Position numbers and translations under genes: made by a program
In this document: positions 9,409 to 17,492 of the stretch, in pieces
Position numbering within the stretch: the stretch's first letter is position 1
How the letters are laid out: every line of letters begins with the position of its first letter
The notes under the pieces: model-generated
What the model saw: only the letters and a program-made list of their open reading frames with translations
Databases searched by the model: none
What the model was told of the DNA's origin: nothing
Source: Vicinamibacterales bacterium
GTDB taxonomy: Bacteria > Acidobacteriota > Vicinamibacteria > Vicinamibacterales > UBA2999
Length of the DNA stretch: 64,000 bases
Direction of reading: 5' to 3'
NCBI GenBank assembly: GCA_041394705.1
Contig: JAWKHS010000003.1
Coordinates: 727,467-791,466, forward strand

Positions 9409-10584
9409 ATGAGAGTCGCCATCAACGGCGCCGGCGTGGCCGGCCCGGCCCTGGCCTTCTGGCTGTCCCGCCAGGGCCACGAGGTACTGCTCGTCGAGCA
9501 GGCGCCGTCGCCCCGTCGCGGCGGCTACGTGATCGACTTCTGGGGCCTGGGGTACGACCTGGCCGAGCGGATGGGCGTGCTGCCGCGGATTCTCGATCTG
9601 GGCTACCAGGTGGCCGAGGTCCGCTTCGTCGACGCGCACGGACGGCCCCAGGGCGGCTTCGGCACCGCCGTCTTCGCGAAGGTCACGGGCGGACGCTTCA
9701 CGAGCGTGCGACGGTCGGACCTCGCGCTGACCATCGCGGACGCCCTCGACGGTCGTGTCGAGCGACTGTTCGGGGACTCCATCGCCGCCATCGACGACTC
9801 TGGCCCCCGGGTGCGCGTGTCCTTCGAGCACGCGCCGTCGCGGGACGTGGACCTCGTCGTCGGCGCCGATGGCCTCCATTCGCGCGTGCGCGACCTCGTG
9901 TTCGGACCGGTCGCGGAGGTGTCGCTCGGCTACCACGTCGCCGCGTTCGAGGTCTCCGGCTACGACCGCCGGGACGACCTGGTCTACATGACGCACGGCG
10001 TCCCGGGCCGCCAGGTCTCCCGCTTCTCCATGCGCGACGACCGAACGCTGTTCCTGTTCGTCGTCCGCGACGAGTACCTGCCGCGCGGGCCCATCGCGGC
10101 GTCCGCGCGCAAGGCCGCCGTCAGGCGCGCATTCGACGGCGTCGGCTGGGAGTGTCCGCGCATCCTCGAGCTGATGGACGGCGTGGACGATCTCTACTTC
10201 GACCGGGTGAGCCAGATCCGGATGGACACGTGGAGCCGCGGCCGCACCGTGCTCATCGGCGATGCCGCCGCCTGCGTGTCGCTGATGGCGGGCGAGGGGA
10301 CCGGGCTCGCGCTGATGGAAGCCTACGTCCTGGCTGGCGAACTGCAGGCGAGCGGAGGCATGGTGGGGCCGGCCTTCAGCCGGTACGAAGAGCGGCTCCA
10401 GGGCTTCCTTCGACGGAAGCAGACGATGGCGGCCCGTTTCGCCTCGTCCTTCGCCCCGGCCACGGCGGCCGGCGTGTGGATGCGCAACCTCGTCACGCGG
10501 CTGTTCCGCGTGCCCCTGGTGGCGACGCTGCTCGTCGGCCGCCAACTCAGGGACGACATCGTACTGCCGGACTACGGGGGCTGA
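9409..10584 (+). CDS. FAD-dependent aromatic-type monooxygenase
   Basis: The protein is 391 residues. An N-terminal Rossmann motif (INGAGVAGPALA) is followed by Glu at the end of the second strand (LLVEQ). The DG motif (VVGADGLHSRVR) lies near residue 160 and the GD motif (VLIGDAAACVS) near 280. These define group A flavoprotein monooxygenases of the PHBH/UbiH type. The ATG at 9409 is preceded by GGAGG at a five-base spacing, so it is preferred over the in-frame ATG at 9382. No partner reductase or dedicated pathway is adjacent, so the substrate is unknown. It is convergent with the M24 peptidase gene, only 21 bases apart. Confidence 0.85.
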   Translation: MRVAINGAGVAGPALAFWLSRQGHEVLLVEQAPSPRRGGYVIDFWGLGYDLAERMGVLPRILDLGYQVAEVRFVDAHGRPQGGFGTAVFAKVTGGRFTSVRRSDLALTIADALDGRVERLFGDSIAAIDDSGPRVRVSFEHAPSRDVDLVVGADGLHSRVRDLVFGPVAEVSLGYHVAAFEVSGYDRRDDLVYMTHGVPGRQVSRFSMRDDRTLFLFVVRDEYLPRGPIAASARKAAVRRAFDGVGWECPRILELMDGVDDLYFDRVSQIRMDTWSRGRTVLIGDAAACVSLMAGEGTGLALMEAYVLAGELQASGGMVGPAFSRYEERLQGFLRRKQTMAARFASSFAPATAAGVWMRNLVTRLFRVPLVATLLVGRQLRDDIVLPDYGG

Positions 10585-10605
10585 ACGTCCGACGGTCCTG
10601 GCGCG

Positions 10606-12042
10606 TCAGCGGGCGCCCCGCACCAGGAACAGACGGTCCTGGCGCTTGAGCGCCCAGCGGTTCCGACCGGCCGCGTTCACGATCATGTCCTCCTCCTGGG
10701 CCATCTGCACCGGCTGCCCGCCCCATTCCGGCACCGGTGTCGTGGCCTGGAGCTCGATCGAGAACCACATCGACGGGATGACCGTGGCATCACCACGCCC
10801 GGGGACGCCGTCCTGGTAGTCCCAGAGCCCGATGAGCGGGCCAGCCCCGTGGCCGTGCAGGCCGATGGGATGGGTGTACATCGTGCCGTCGATGCCCCTG
10901 GCCTTCATCCGTGAGAGCACGCTGGCCAGGATCTGGTTGCCGGTACGGCCCGTCCGGATCTCCTCCATCGAGATGTCCTGCATGGCGTTGGCGTTGGCGA
11001 GCGCGCGCTTCAGCCCCTCCGGCGCGTCCGTCTCGCCAGGCTTGAGGACGTACGCCATGTGCTGCGTGTCGGTGTTGAGCCGCGCCACCGTGATCCCGAC
11101 GTCGCTATGGAGGACGTCACCGGGCTGGATCACCGGGTCGTCGCCGAGTTCCTTCGCCGTGGCGCCCTGCCGCTGCACCGAGATGCTCGGCTGGAACCAG
11201 GTGCCCAGGCCTTGATCGTTGGTGCGCTGGCGCCACCACCAGACGAGGTCGCTCGTGCGTGTGACGCCCGGGACGATGACCGCGTCCGAGAACATCGTTT
11301 CGGACATCTGCCAGACGAGCGTGGTCATCTTCTCGAAGAAGGCCTCTTCCTCCGGCAACCGGGAGGCGATGAGGTCGAGCGGGAGCCCTTCCGCGTCCTT
11401 GTACTTCGACGTCCAGGCGTTGCCCAGCGCGCGGCTCATGCCCAGGAACTCGCCGCTCGACAGCCCGTCGGTGAAGGCGAACACGGTGGACTTGTCGATG
11501 CCGATCACCTTCGGCTGGCGCTCTTCGATCACCTGCAGCAGCGCCTGCCATTGCTCGTCGCCCCACAGCTCGGCCTGTCGTCCGCCCACGGCCTGTGTGA
11601 CGGCTTTCGTGGACGTCCGGGCATCGAACACGCCGCCCTGTGAGGTGCCGCCGAGCGCGATGCGCTCGATGCACGACGGCGCCACGGGCGTACCGGCGGC
11701 CGCGCACGTGTCGAAGAACACGTAGATCGTACGGCGCCTGGCGGCGAACGTCTCGGGCGCGACGAGCGACGAGAACACCGGGTCCTCGTTGTACTCGCGC
11801 ATCGGCACGACCCACATGTCGATGCCGTACTTCCGCATCAGGGCCGGCAGGAACGTGTCCAGGCGCCTGGCCAGCCACGCCTGCTGCATCGCGGCCTGTT
11901 CGCGCAGCGTGCCGAACGGGCGATCCGCGGCCGGGAGCGCGCCGGGCGCCACGCGGTCCGGCGTGCCGGCGGGGGAGGTCTGGGCGGAGGGCAGGGCGCT
12001 CGCGGTCGCGAGCGCGGCGGCGAGGATCAGGGGCCTCATCAT
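10606..12042 (-). CDS. M24-family (Xaa-Pro aminopeptidase-like) metallopeptidase, exported
   Basis: The protein is 478 residues with a signal peptide (LILAAALATASALPSAQ). The C-terminal pita-bread domain has candidate metal ligands in LHSDVGI, NTDTQHM, HPIGLHGHG, SIELQAT and the final AQEEDMI segment. The N-terminal half resembles the creatinase_N region. Such exported M24 proteins trim peptides with proline at position two, but several homologues have unknown activity. Two ATGs are adjacent; the first (12042) follows a TAGACT hexamer by six bases. It is a single gene with the SDR gene upstream on the same strand. Confidence 0.85.
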   Translation of the reverse strand: MMRPLILAAALATASALPSAQTSPAGTPDRVAPGALPAADRPFGTLREQAAMQQAWLARRLDTFLPALMRKYGIDMWVVPMREYNEDPVFSSLVAPETFAARRRTIYVFFDTCAAAGTPVAPSCIERIALGGTSQGGVFDARTSTKAVTQAVGGRQAELWGDEQWQALLQVIEERQPKVIGIDKSTVFAFTDGLSSGEFLGMSRALGNAWTSKYKDAEGLPLDLIASRLPEEEAFFEKMTTLVWQMSETMFSDAVIVPGVTRTSDLVWWWRQRTNDQGLGTWFQPSISVQRQGATAKELGDDPVIQPGDVLHSDVGITVARLNTDTQHMAYVLKPGETDAPEGLKRALANANAMQDISMEEIRTGRTGNQILASVLSRMKARGIDGTMYTHPIGLHGHGAGPLIGLWDYQDGVPGRGDATVIPSMWFSIELQATTPVPEWGGQPVQMAQEEDMIVNAAGRNRWALKRQDRLFLVRGAR

Positions 12043-12048
12043 CGCGCC

Positions 12049-12054
12049 AGTCTA
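12049..12054 (-). promoter_or_regulatory. -10-like TAGACT, leaderless M24 peptidase transcript
   Basis: On the minus strand TAGACT ends six bases before the ATG at 12042. No Shine-Dalgarno site is present between them. Confidence 0.6.
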
Positions 12055-12080
12055 CGCCACGCGGGCGCGGCTTCCGTCGG

Positions 12081-12851
12081 TCAGGGCACCGTCAGGCCGC
12101 CGTCCACGGGCAGCGCGTGTCCCGTGGTGAACGACGACTCGTCCGAAGAGAGCCACAGGACGGCGTTGGCCACCTCCTCGGTCGTCCCGAGCCGGCCGAG
12201 CGGGTGGCGCTTCGTCATCGCCTCCGCGAGCGTGGCGTCGTGCAGGAACGCCCGCTCGGTCATCTCGGTCCTGACCACGCCGGGGCAGACGGCGTTGACG
12301 CGGATGCCCTGGGCGGCGTACTCCATGGCGGCGGCGCGCGTGGCGCCGATGACGCCATGCTTGGTGGCGCCGTAGCCGACGCCGATGCGCGTGCCGATGA
12401 GGCCCGCCACCGACGACATGTTGACGATGGCCCCGCCGCCGCCCTGACGCAGGAGCTGCCGGATCTCGTACTTCATGCTCAGGAAGACGCCGGTCAGGTT
12501 GATGGCGACGACCTCGTCCCAGATGGCCTCGTCGTACTCGGCCGTCGGCACGAACGCCTTCCCGCCTTCGATGCCCGCGTTGTTGAAGGCACAGTCGAGG
12601 CGGCCGAAGGCCTCCACCGCCGTGGCGACCATCCGCTGCACGTCGCCCGACGAGGCGCAGTCGCCGACGACACCGATCGCGCGGGTGCCCGTGGCTTCCA
12701 CGAGCGCGCGGGTCTCCTCGAGCATGTCGGGGCGGCGGCCGGTGACGACCACGTGGGCCCCCTCGCGGCCGAAGGCCATGGCCGCGGCCCTGCCGATGCC
12801 GCTACTGGCGCCCGTCACCAGGACCACGCGTCGTTCGAATCGTCTCCTCAT
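12081..12851 (-). CDS. Short-chain dehydrogenase/reductase
   Basis: The protein is 256 residues, the usual classical SDR length. It has the nucleotide-binding TGASSGIG motif near residues 12-19, NNAG near 90, catalytic Ser in NMSSVAG near 140 and YGATK near 155, and the PG motif CPGVVRTEM near 185. The Arg-rich N terminus and TGRRP after strand two suggest NADP(H). The C terminus VDGGLTVP is typical of glucose-dehydrogenase-like SDRs. A GGAGGAA ribosome-binding site precedes the ATG at 12851, unlike the leaderless-looking gene on the other strand. The substrate is unknown. Confidence 0.9.
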   Translation of the reverse strand: MRRRFERRVVLVTGASSGIGRAAAMAFGREGAHVVVTGRRPDMLEETRALVEATGTRAIGVVGDCASSGDVQRMVATAVEAFGRLDCAFNNAGIEGGKAFVPTAEYDEAIWDEVVAINLTGVFLSMKYEIRQLLRQGGGGAIVNMSSVAGLIGTRIGVGYGATKHGVIGATRAAAMEYAAQGIRVNAVCPGVVRTEMTERAFLHDATLAEAMTKRHPLGRLGTTEEVANAVLWLSSDESSFTTGHALPVDGGLTVP

Positions 12852-12944
12852 CGTCCCGTCTTCCTCCCGGCTCGTGACGCGCGGTCCGCCGCACGACACG
12901 AGGGCGCATTCTATCCGGTCAGGTCCCGCGGGCCAGTCGTGCGC

Positions 12945-12950
12945 TACCAT
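12945..12950 (+). promoter_or_regulatory. -10-like TACCAT, leaderless TerB-like transcript
   Basis: TACCAT ends six bases before the GTG at 12957. The fixed spacing decides this start over the in-frame GTG at 12939, which would lie upstream of the hexamer. Confidence 0.55.
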
Positions 12951-12956
12951 GCCCTC

Positions 12957-13487
12957 GTGGCTCTCGACGCGCTGCTCGGCTGGCTCGGTCTCGAACGTGC
13001 GAAGTCCGATCGGGAGGATCAGGCGCCGCTGCGCCGGCTGCTCGAGTCCCTCGATCACCTGGACTCCGATCGCGCCCGTCACCTCGCCCGTTTCGCCTAC
13101 CTGCTCGGCCGGGTGGCCCGGGCCGACCAGCACGTGAGCGAGGGCGAGACGGCCGCGATGGAGGCGATCGTGGTGGAGGAATGCGGGCTCGCCGCCGACC
13201 AGGCCGTCGTCGTGGTCGGACTGGCCAAGTCGGCGAACCTCCTGTTCGGCGGCACGGCCGACTTCGAGGTTGCCCGCGACTTCGGCGCCCAGGCCACCTA
13301 TCCGGAGCGGCTGTCGCTCGTCCGCTGCCTCTTCCGTCTGGCCGCGACCGATGCCGCCATCTCGGTGGCCGAGGAGTCGGAGCTCCATCGGATCGCGAAC
13401 CAGCTGCAGATCGCGCCGGAGGACCTCACCGAGCTTCGCGTGGCCCACGCGCGGTTCCTGCCCGGGCTGGCGCCCCGCACGCCGTAG
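12957..13487 (+). CDS. TerB-like (tellurite resistance TerB fold) protein
   Basis: The protein is 176 residues, mostly helical and acidic. It has the TerB pattern: AYLLGRVARADQHVSEGE near residues 43-60, then LVRCLFRLAATDAAISVAEESELHRIAN near 123-150, both acidic helix pairs. TerB-like domains bind divalent metal or act as scaffolds in stress proteins; direct tellurite resistance is not implied for solitary copies. There is no signal peptide, so it is cytoplasmic. It is divergent from the SDR gene and followed by the acyl-CoA ligase gene on the same strand after 45 bases. Confidence 0.78.
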   Translation: MALDALLGWLGLERAKSDREDQAPLRRLLESLDHLDSDRARHLARFAYLLGRVARADQHVSEGETAAMEAIVVEECGLAADQAVVVVGLAKSANLLFGGTADFEVARDFGAQATYPERLSLVRCLFRLAATDAAISVAEESELHRIANQLQIAPEDLTELRVAHARFLPGLAPRTP

Positions 13488-13519
13488 GGGCGCGTCCGTG
13501 TCCGCGGCGGGGAGCGCAG

Positions 13520-13525
13520 TAAGAT
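13520..13525 (+). promoter_or_regulatory. -10-like TAAGAT, leaderless acyl-CoA ligase transcript
   Basis: TAAGAT ends seven bases before the ATG at 13533 and overlaps the earlier in-frame ATG at 13524, so 13533 is the better start. Confidence 0.55.
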
Positions 13526-13532
13526 GCGCGTC

Positions 13533-15104
13533 ATGGAGACCCCGCTCACCCCCCTGGAGTTCATGCGCCGGGCGCGGCGGCTGTACGCGGGCCGGCTGGC
13601 GGTCGTGGACGGCGACGTGCGCTGGACCTACGCGCAGTTCTTCGACAGGTGCGACCGGTGGTCCGCGGCCCTGCAGGGTCTCGGCGTGACGAAGGGCGAC
13701 CGCGTCGCCTACATCGCCCCGAACACGCACGCGCAGCTCACGGGGTTCTACGCCGTCCCCCAGATCGGCGGCGTGCTCGTGCCCATCAACTACCGGCTCT
13801 CGCCGGAGGAGTTCCAGTATCTGGTCCAGCACAGCGGCACGACGGTGCTGTGCGTGGACCGCGATCACCTCGACGCGGTGGACGGCATCCGGGCGTCGCT
13901 CACGGGCGTCCGCCACTTCGTGGCGCTCTCGGGCGCGCGGGAGGGGTGGCTCGACTACGAGGCGCTCGTCGCCGCGGCGGTTCCCGACCCGGTGCGGCCG
14001 TCGGTGGACGAGCGCGACCTCCTCACCATCAACTACACGAGCGGCACGACGTCACGGCCCAAGGGCGTGATGATCACGCACCGCAATGCCTGGGTGAATG
14101 CGGTGGGCATGCTCGTGCACATGCCCATGTCGGCGTCCGACCACTACCTGTGGACGCTGCCGATGTTCCACGCCAACGGCTGGACGTTCACCTGGATCGT
14201 CACCGCGATCGGCGGCCGGCACGTCTGCCTGCGCAAGGTGGATCCGGCCGCGGCCTTTCGTCTCATCGCGAGCGAGGCCGTCACGTTCCTCTGCGCGGCG
14301 CCCACCGTGCTCATCGCGCTGGCCAACGCACCAGCGGACGTCAAGGTCGGGGTGCCCAGGGGCGTCCGCGTGCTCACGGCCGGGGCGCCGCCGGCGGCCG
14401 CGACCATCCAGCGCATCGAGGACGAGCTGGGGTGGACGGTCACGCAGCTCTACGGGCTGACCGAGACCTCGCCGCTCATGACCATCTGCGAGCCGCTGCC
14501 CGAACACCTCGCGCTCTCGCGCGACCAGCAGGCGCGCCAGAAGGCGCGCCAGGGGGTCGAGCAGCTGACGGGCGGGGAAGTGCGCGTCGTGGACGCGTCG
14601 GGCGCCGAGGTGCCGCCGGACGGCGAGACCCGGGGGGAGATCACGGTGCGCGGCAACGTGGTGATGGCCGGCTACTACGACGACCCGGCCGCCACCGAGG
14701 CCGTCATGGGCGACGGCTGGTTCCATTCCGGGGACGCCGCCGTCGTCCATCCCGACGGCTACATCGAGATCCGCGACCGCCTCAAGGACGTCATCATCAG
14801 CGGCGGCGAGAACATCTCGTCGGTGGAGGTCGAGGCGACGCTGCTCAGGCACGAGAGCGTGCTCGAGGCCGCCGTCGTCGGCTTCCCGGACGAGAAGTGG
14901 GGCGAGGCGCCCCATGCCTTCGTGGTGCCGCGCGGCGGCCGCGACGTGGTGCCCGCGGATCTGCGGGCGTTCTGCCGCGAGCATCTCGCGCATTTCAAGG
15001 TGCCGCACAGCTTCACGGCGGTCGCCGAGCTGCCGAAGACGGCCACCGGCAAGATCCAGAAGTTCGTCCTCCGCAAGGGGCGGCCGAATCTGGCGGCGCA
15101 GTAG
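13533..15104 (+). CDS. AMP-forming acyl-CoA synthetase (ANL superfamily)
   Basis: The protein is 523 residues. The P-loop motif TSGTTSRPKGV lies near residues 167-178. The adenylation motif YGLTETSP is near 308. The hinge and core sequence GDAAVVHPDGYIEIRDRLKDVI is near 395-420, and the catalytic Lys in KTATGKIQKF is near 510. It activates a carboxylic acid to its CoA thioester via an acyl-AMP. The length and lack of a long insert resemble medium- or short-chain fatty-acyl/dicarboxylate-CoA ligases. The chain-length preference cannot be read from the sequence, and no beta-oxidation genes are adjacent. It is convergent with the next gene, four bases apart. Confidence 0.9.
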   Translation: METPLTPLEFMRRARRLYAGRLAVVDGDVRWTYAQFFDRCDRWSAALQGLGVTKGDRVAYIAPNTHAQLTGFYAVPQIGGVLVPINYRLSPEEFQYLVQHSGTTVLCVDRDHLDAVDGIRASLTGVRHFVALSGAREGWLDYEALVAAAVPDPVRPSVDERDLLTINYTSGTTSRPKGVMITHRNAWVNAVGMLVHMPMSASDHYLWTLPMFHANGWTFTWIVTAIGGRHVCLRKVDPAAAFRLIASEAVTFLCAAPTVLIALANAPADVKVGVPRGVRVLTAGAPPAAATIQRIEDELGWTVTQLYGLTETSPLMTICEPLPEHLALSRDQQARQKARQGVEQLTGGEVRVVDASGAEVPPDGETRGEITVRGNVVMAGYYDDPAATEAVMGDGWFHSGDAAVVHPDGYIEIRDRLKDVIISGGENISSVEVEATLLRHESVLEAAVVGFPDEKWGEAPHAFVVPRGGRDVVPADLRAFCREHLAHFKVPHSFTAVAELPKTATGKIQKFVLRKGRPNLAAQ

Positions 15105-15108
15105 GCCG

Positions 15109-16326
15109 TCAGTGCACGTGGGCCGCGCCGGCCGTCCCGGCGCGCCCGCGCAGGCGCAGGAAGACGTGGAACGAGCGCGGCGCCCCGTACGGCTCCTCCA
15201 GGTTGGGCGGAACGCGGTAGAGCGTGAGGTCGGCGCCGAGGCCGACGCGCCCCAACCGGCCCGTGGCCAGGTCGCGCACGCCGCCGAGCGTGACGGCGCC
15301 CACGCGCGACTGGCGGTGGACGTGCGCGACGCCCACCGGGTGGTAGCCGGCGTCGAGGATGTCCTTGTCGAGCCACTCCACGCGCGTGTAGGCGGCCCAT
15401 CGCCGCGAGGGCCGCCACACGCCTTCCAGGAGGTAGGCCTCGAGGTTCCCGTGCACCTCGCGGTTCTGGCCGGCCGCCAGCGTCCAGGCGACCATCCGAT
15501 CGCCGTCGCTCCGCGTGTAGGACACCGACGCGGTCCGCCGCTCGGCATCGTAGACCGACAGGCGCTCCGGCCGCGTGAGCCAGGCCGTGGAGACCTGCGC
15601 CGTCCAGGGGCCGCGAGCATAGGCGAGCTGCAGCGCCTGGGAGTCGAGCGGGCCCGTGTCCAGGTCCGTCCGGCGCTCGTCCGGCTCCCGGCCGCGGAAG
15701 AGCCCGCCGTCGACGCGCAGCCCCGCGACGGTCACGGCGGCGTGCACGACGCCCTGGCTGAGATGCGTCGCGTCGAGCTGATGGTGCGACAACGGCACCT
15801 GCGGGTTCTCCGAGGCCGACGCCCGGTGCATGAAGACCGGCGGCCCGATCGGCGGCGCCCCGACGAGCGCCGCGCCCGCGTCGACGCGGCCGGCGCCGGT
15901 CGCGCGGGACAGCTCCACCCCGAGGTGCATGACGAGGTCGTGTGGGTGCTGGTAGTCGATGAGCGGGGCGTTGTTGTACGTCTCGCCGGTCTGGAACGCC
16001 TGCGGCGATCCCAGCGCGCGCATCGTGAACGGCTCGGCCGTCGCGCCCGCCATGACGGTCGTCTGCCACGGGCCGGCCCGGCGCGCCACCGTGGCCATCA
16101 GCCAGTTCTGGGACTCCCAGGCGTCGAAGTCCGTGAACTTGCGGTGCTGCTGGTTGTACCCGGCGAACGCGCTGGTCTCGACGTCCCAGGCCCAGGCCGG
16201 GGGCTCGTCGCCGGCGTGACCGTGCCTCGTGCCCGCGTCCGCGGCGGGCTGCGCCGCCGCCGGAATCGCGGGGGCGAGCAGCACGAGGAGGATGAGGGCG
16301 AGGCGCCCCGGGACGCGCGTCGTCAT
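15109..16326 (-). CDS. Predicted outer-membrane beta-barrel protein, His-rich, coupled to a cupredoxin
   Basis: The protein is 405 residues with a signal peptide (LALILLVLLAPAIPAAAQ) and then a His-containing stretch (GTRHGHAGDE). The rest alternates polar and aromatic residues as in a beta-barrel; QHPHDLVMHLG and FMHRASASENP add more His. The C terminus (RLRGRAGTAGAAHVH) is not a canonical barrel end with final Phe. Its ATG overlaps the stop of the upstream cupredoxin gene by four bases (ATGA), a sign of translational coupling. I do not recognise the family with certainty. Pairing with a copper protein suggests a role in metal handling at the outer membrane, which is inference. Confidence 0.65.
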   Translation of the reverse strand: MTTRVPGRLALILLVLLAPAIPAAAQPAADAGTRHGHAGDEPPAWAWDVETSAFAGYNQQHRKFTDFDAWESQNWLMATVARRAGPWQTTVMAGATAEPFTMRALGSPQAFQTGETYNNAPLIDYQHPHDLVMHLGVELSRATGAGRVDAGAALVGAPPIGPPVFMHRASASENPQVPLSHHQLDATHLSQGVVHAAVTVAGLRVDGGLFRGREPDERRTDLDTGPLDSQALQLAYARGPWTAQVSTAWLTRPERLSVYDAERRTASVSYTRSDGDRMVAWTLAAGQNREVHGNLEAYLLEGVWRPSRRWAAYTRVEWLDKDILDAGYHPVGVAHVHRQSRVGAVTLGGVRDLATGRLGRVGLGADLTLYRVPPNLEEPYGAPRSFHVFLRLRGRAGTAGAAHVH

Positions 16327-16754
16327 TGCACGACGATCCGGCCGGTGAACGCCTGCACGCCGAGATACGCGTGGTCGTGGTACTGGCAGGTCGCAACCGC
16401 GGCGAAGACGCCCGTCTGCCGGCTCTGGCCGGCCTGCACGAAGCCGGCCTCGTCGACCTGGGGGCACTCCGGATGGGCCGGATCGGGCCCGCCCGAGAAA
16501 TCGTGCGGCCTGGCGTCGGCGTTCATGAAGGTGACGCGCGCCCCCACCGGCACGGTGAGCACCTGCGGCGAGACGCCCGCGCGCGTGACCGTGATCGTCA
16601 TGGTCGCTGGAGGCGTGCCGCCGCCCTGGGCCGGCCCCGGCGGCTGGCCATTCGACGGCGCGGTCGGTGTTCCGTTCCCGCTGCCGCACGCGGGCCCGAT
16701 GAGGCAGACGAGGACAGGGAGGCCGAAGGCGGCAGACCGCGGGCGTGGCAGCAT
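16323..16754 (-). CDS. Cupredoxin-domain protein, probable lipoprotein
   Basis: The protein is 143 residues. The N terminus is hydrophobic and ends at Cys23 (GPAC), an imperfect lipobox. A low-complexity Gly/Pro linker follows. The C-terminal 95 residues form a plastocyanin/azurin-type domain with copper ligands: His in RPHDF, then Cys and His in TCQYHDH near the end. This arrangement fits a type 1 copper site in an electron carrier or copper chaperone. It is the first gene of a two-gene unit with the barrel protein at 15109-16326. Confidence 0.8.
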   Translation of the reverse strand: MLPRPRSAAFGLPVLVCLIGPACGSGNGTPTAPSNGQPPGPAQGGGTPPATMTITVTRAGVSPQVLTVPVGARVTFMNADARPHDFSGGPDPAHPECPQVDEAGFVQAGQSRQTGVFAAVATCQYHDHAYLGVQAFTGRIVVQ

Positions 16755-16839
16755 GATCGTGCCAGACCCGGATGGCGTGCCAGGCGTGGGTCATCACCGT
16801 AGCACGGCCGGCCGCGGCGGCGAAAGCGGCGACGCGGCC

Positions 16840-17379
16840 TCAGGCGAAGCGGTGGGCGTCGAGCGGCAACGCGGCCGGGCCGCCCGGGCCCTCCACGTAC
16901 AGGTGCCGGTCCATCACGTTCAGCGTGAAGTGGCTGCGGCGGGGCAGGGCGTCGGCCATGCCGTCGATGGCCGCTCGGTCGAAGGCGTAGACCGGGATCT
17001 CGGCGGCCCGGTGGATGCCCTGCCCGTCCAGCGCGGCCAGCACCTGACGAGGATCGCGATGCGTGTAGATGGCGGCGCGCCCCGCCAGCTTGCTCCCGCG
17101 GTGCACCCGCTCGGCCGAGGGCAGGCCCACGTCGATCCACTTGGTGATCCGGCCGGTGGCGTCGCGCACGAGGACGGCGGGCTCGTCGGCCGTCGACAGC
17201 CCGTCGCCGAAGGCGATGCCCGCTTCGAACTCGAGGCAGTAGGCCAGGAGCCGCGTGACCAGGAAGGCGCCCGTCTCGGACGGATGGCGCGCCAGCTTCA
17301 GGTCCAGGGACTCGTACACGCCGCGGTCGACGTCGGAGAGGTCCGCGGTGACGGTGTACAGGGTCGAAGACTGTGCCAT
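16840..17379 (-). CDS. yaeQ: YaeQ family protein
   Basis: The protein is 179 residues, the normal YaeQ length. It matches the family in its N terminus (STLYTVTADLSDVDRGVYESL), the PSETGAFLVTRLLAYCLE segment, and IDVGLPSAERVHRGSK, which carries conserved acidic and Lys residues of a PD-(D/E)XK-like nuclease fold. The fold is known from structure; the biological role is not settled. There is no signal peptide, so it is cytoplasmic. The ATG at 17379 aligns with the family start. TACCAT lies ten bases upstream, a slightly longer spacing than in the other leaderless-looking genes. Confidence 0.9.
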   Translation of the reverse strand: MAQSSTLYTVTADLSDVDRGVYESLDLKLARHPSETGAFLVTRLLAYCLEFEAGIAFGDGLSTADEPAVLVRDATGRITKWIDVGLPSAERVHRGSKLAGRAAIYTHRDPRQVLAALDGQGIHRAAEIPVYAFDRAAIDGMADALPRRSHFTLNVMDRHLYVEGPGGPAALPLDAHRFA

Positions 17380-17478
17380 GACGTGCCGGATGGTACTCCG
17401 CGGACGTGCGGGCCGGCGGCGCGTGTCGATCGAAGTTCGTTCGCGGTCACGCGGATCGGCCCACGACGCACGTTCGGC

Positions 17479-17484
17479 TATCAT
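17479..17484 (+). promoter_or_regulatory. -10-like TATCAT upstream of DUF5916 gene
   Basis: TATCAT ends eight bases before the GTG at 17493, predicting a leader of zero to two bases. Confidence 0.5.
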
Positions 17485-17492
17485 GTCGCCCC

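Noticed and set aside
9382..9409. Earlier ATG start (9382) for the FAD monooxygenase
   Set aside because: GGAGG at a five-base spacing supports the ATG at 9409, and the Rossmann motif begins directly after it.
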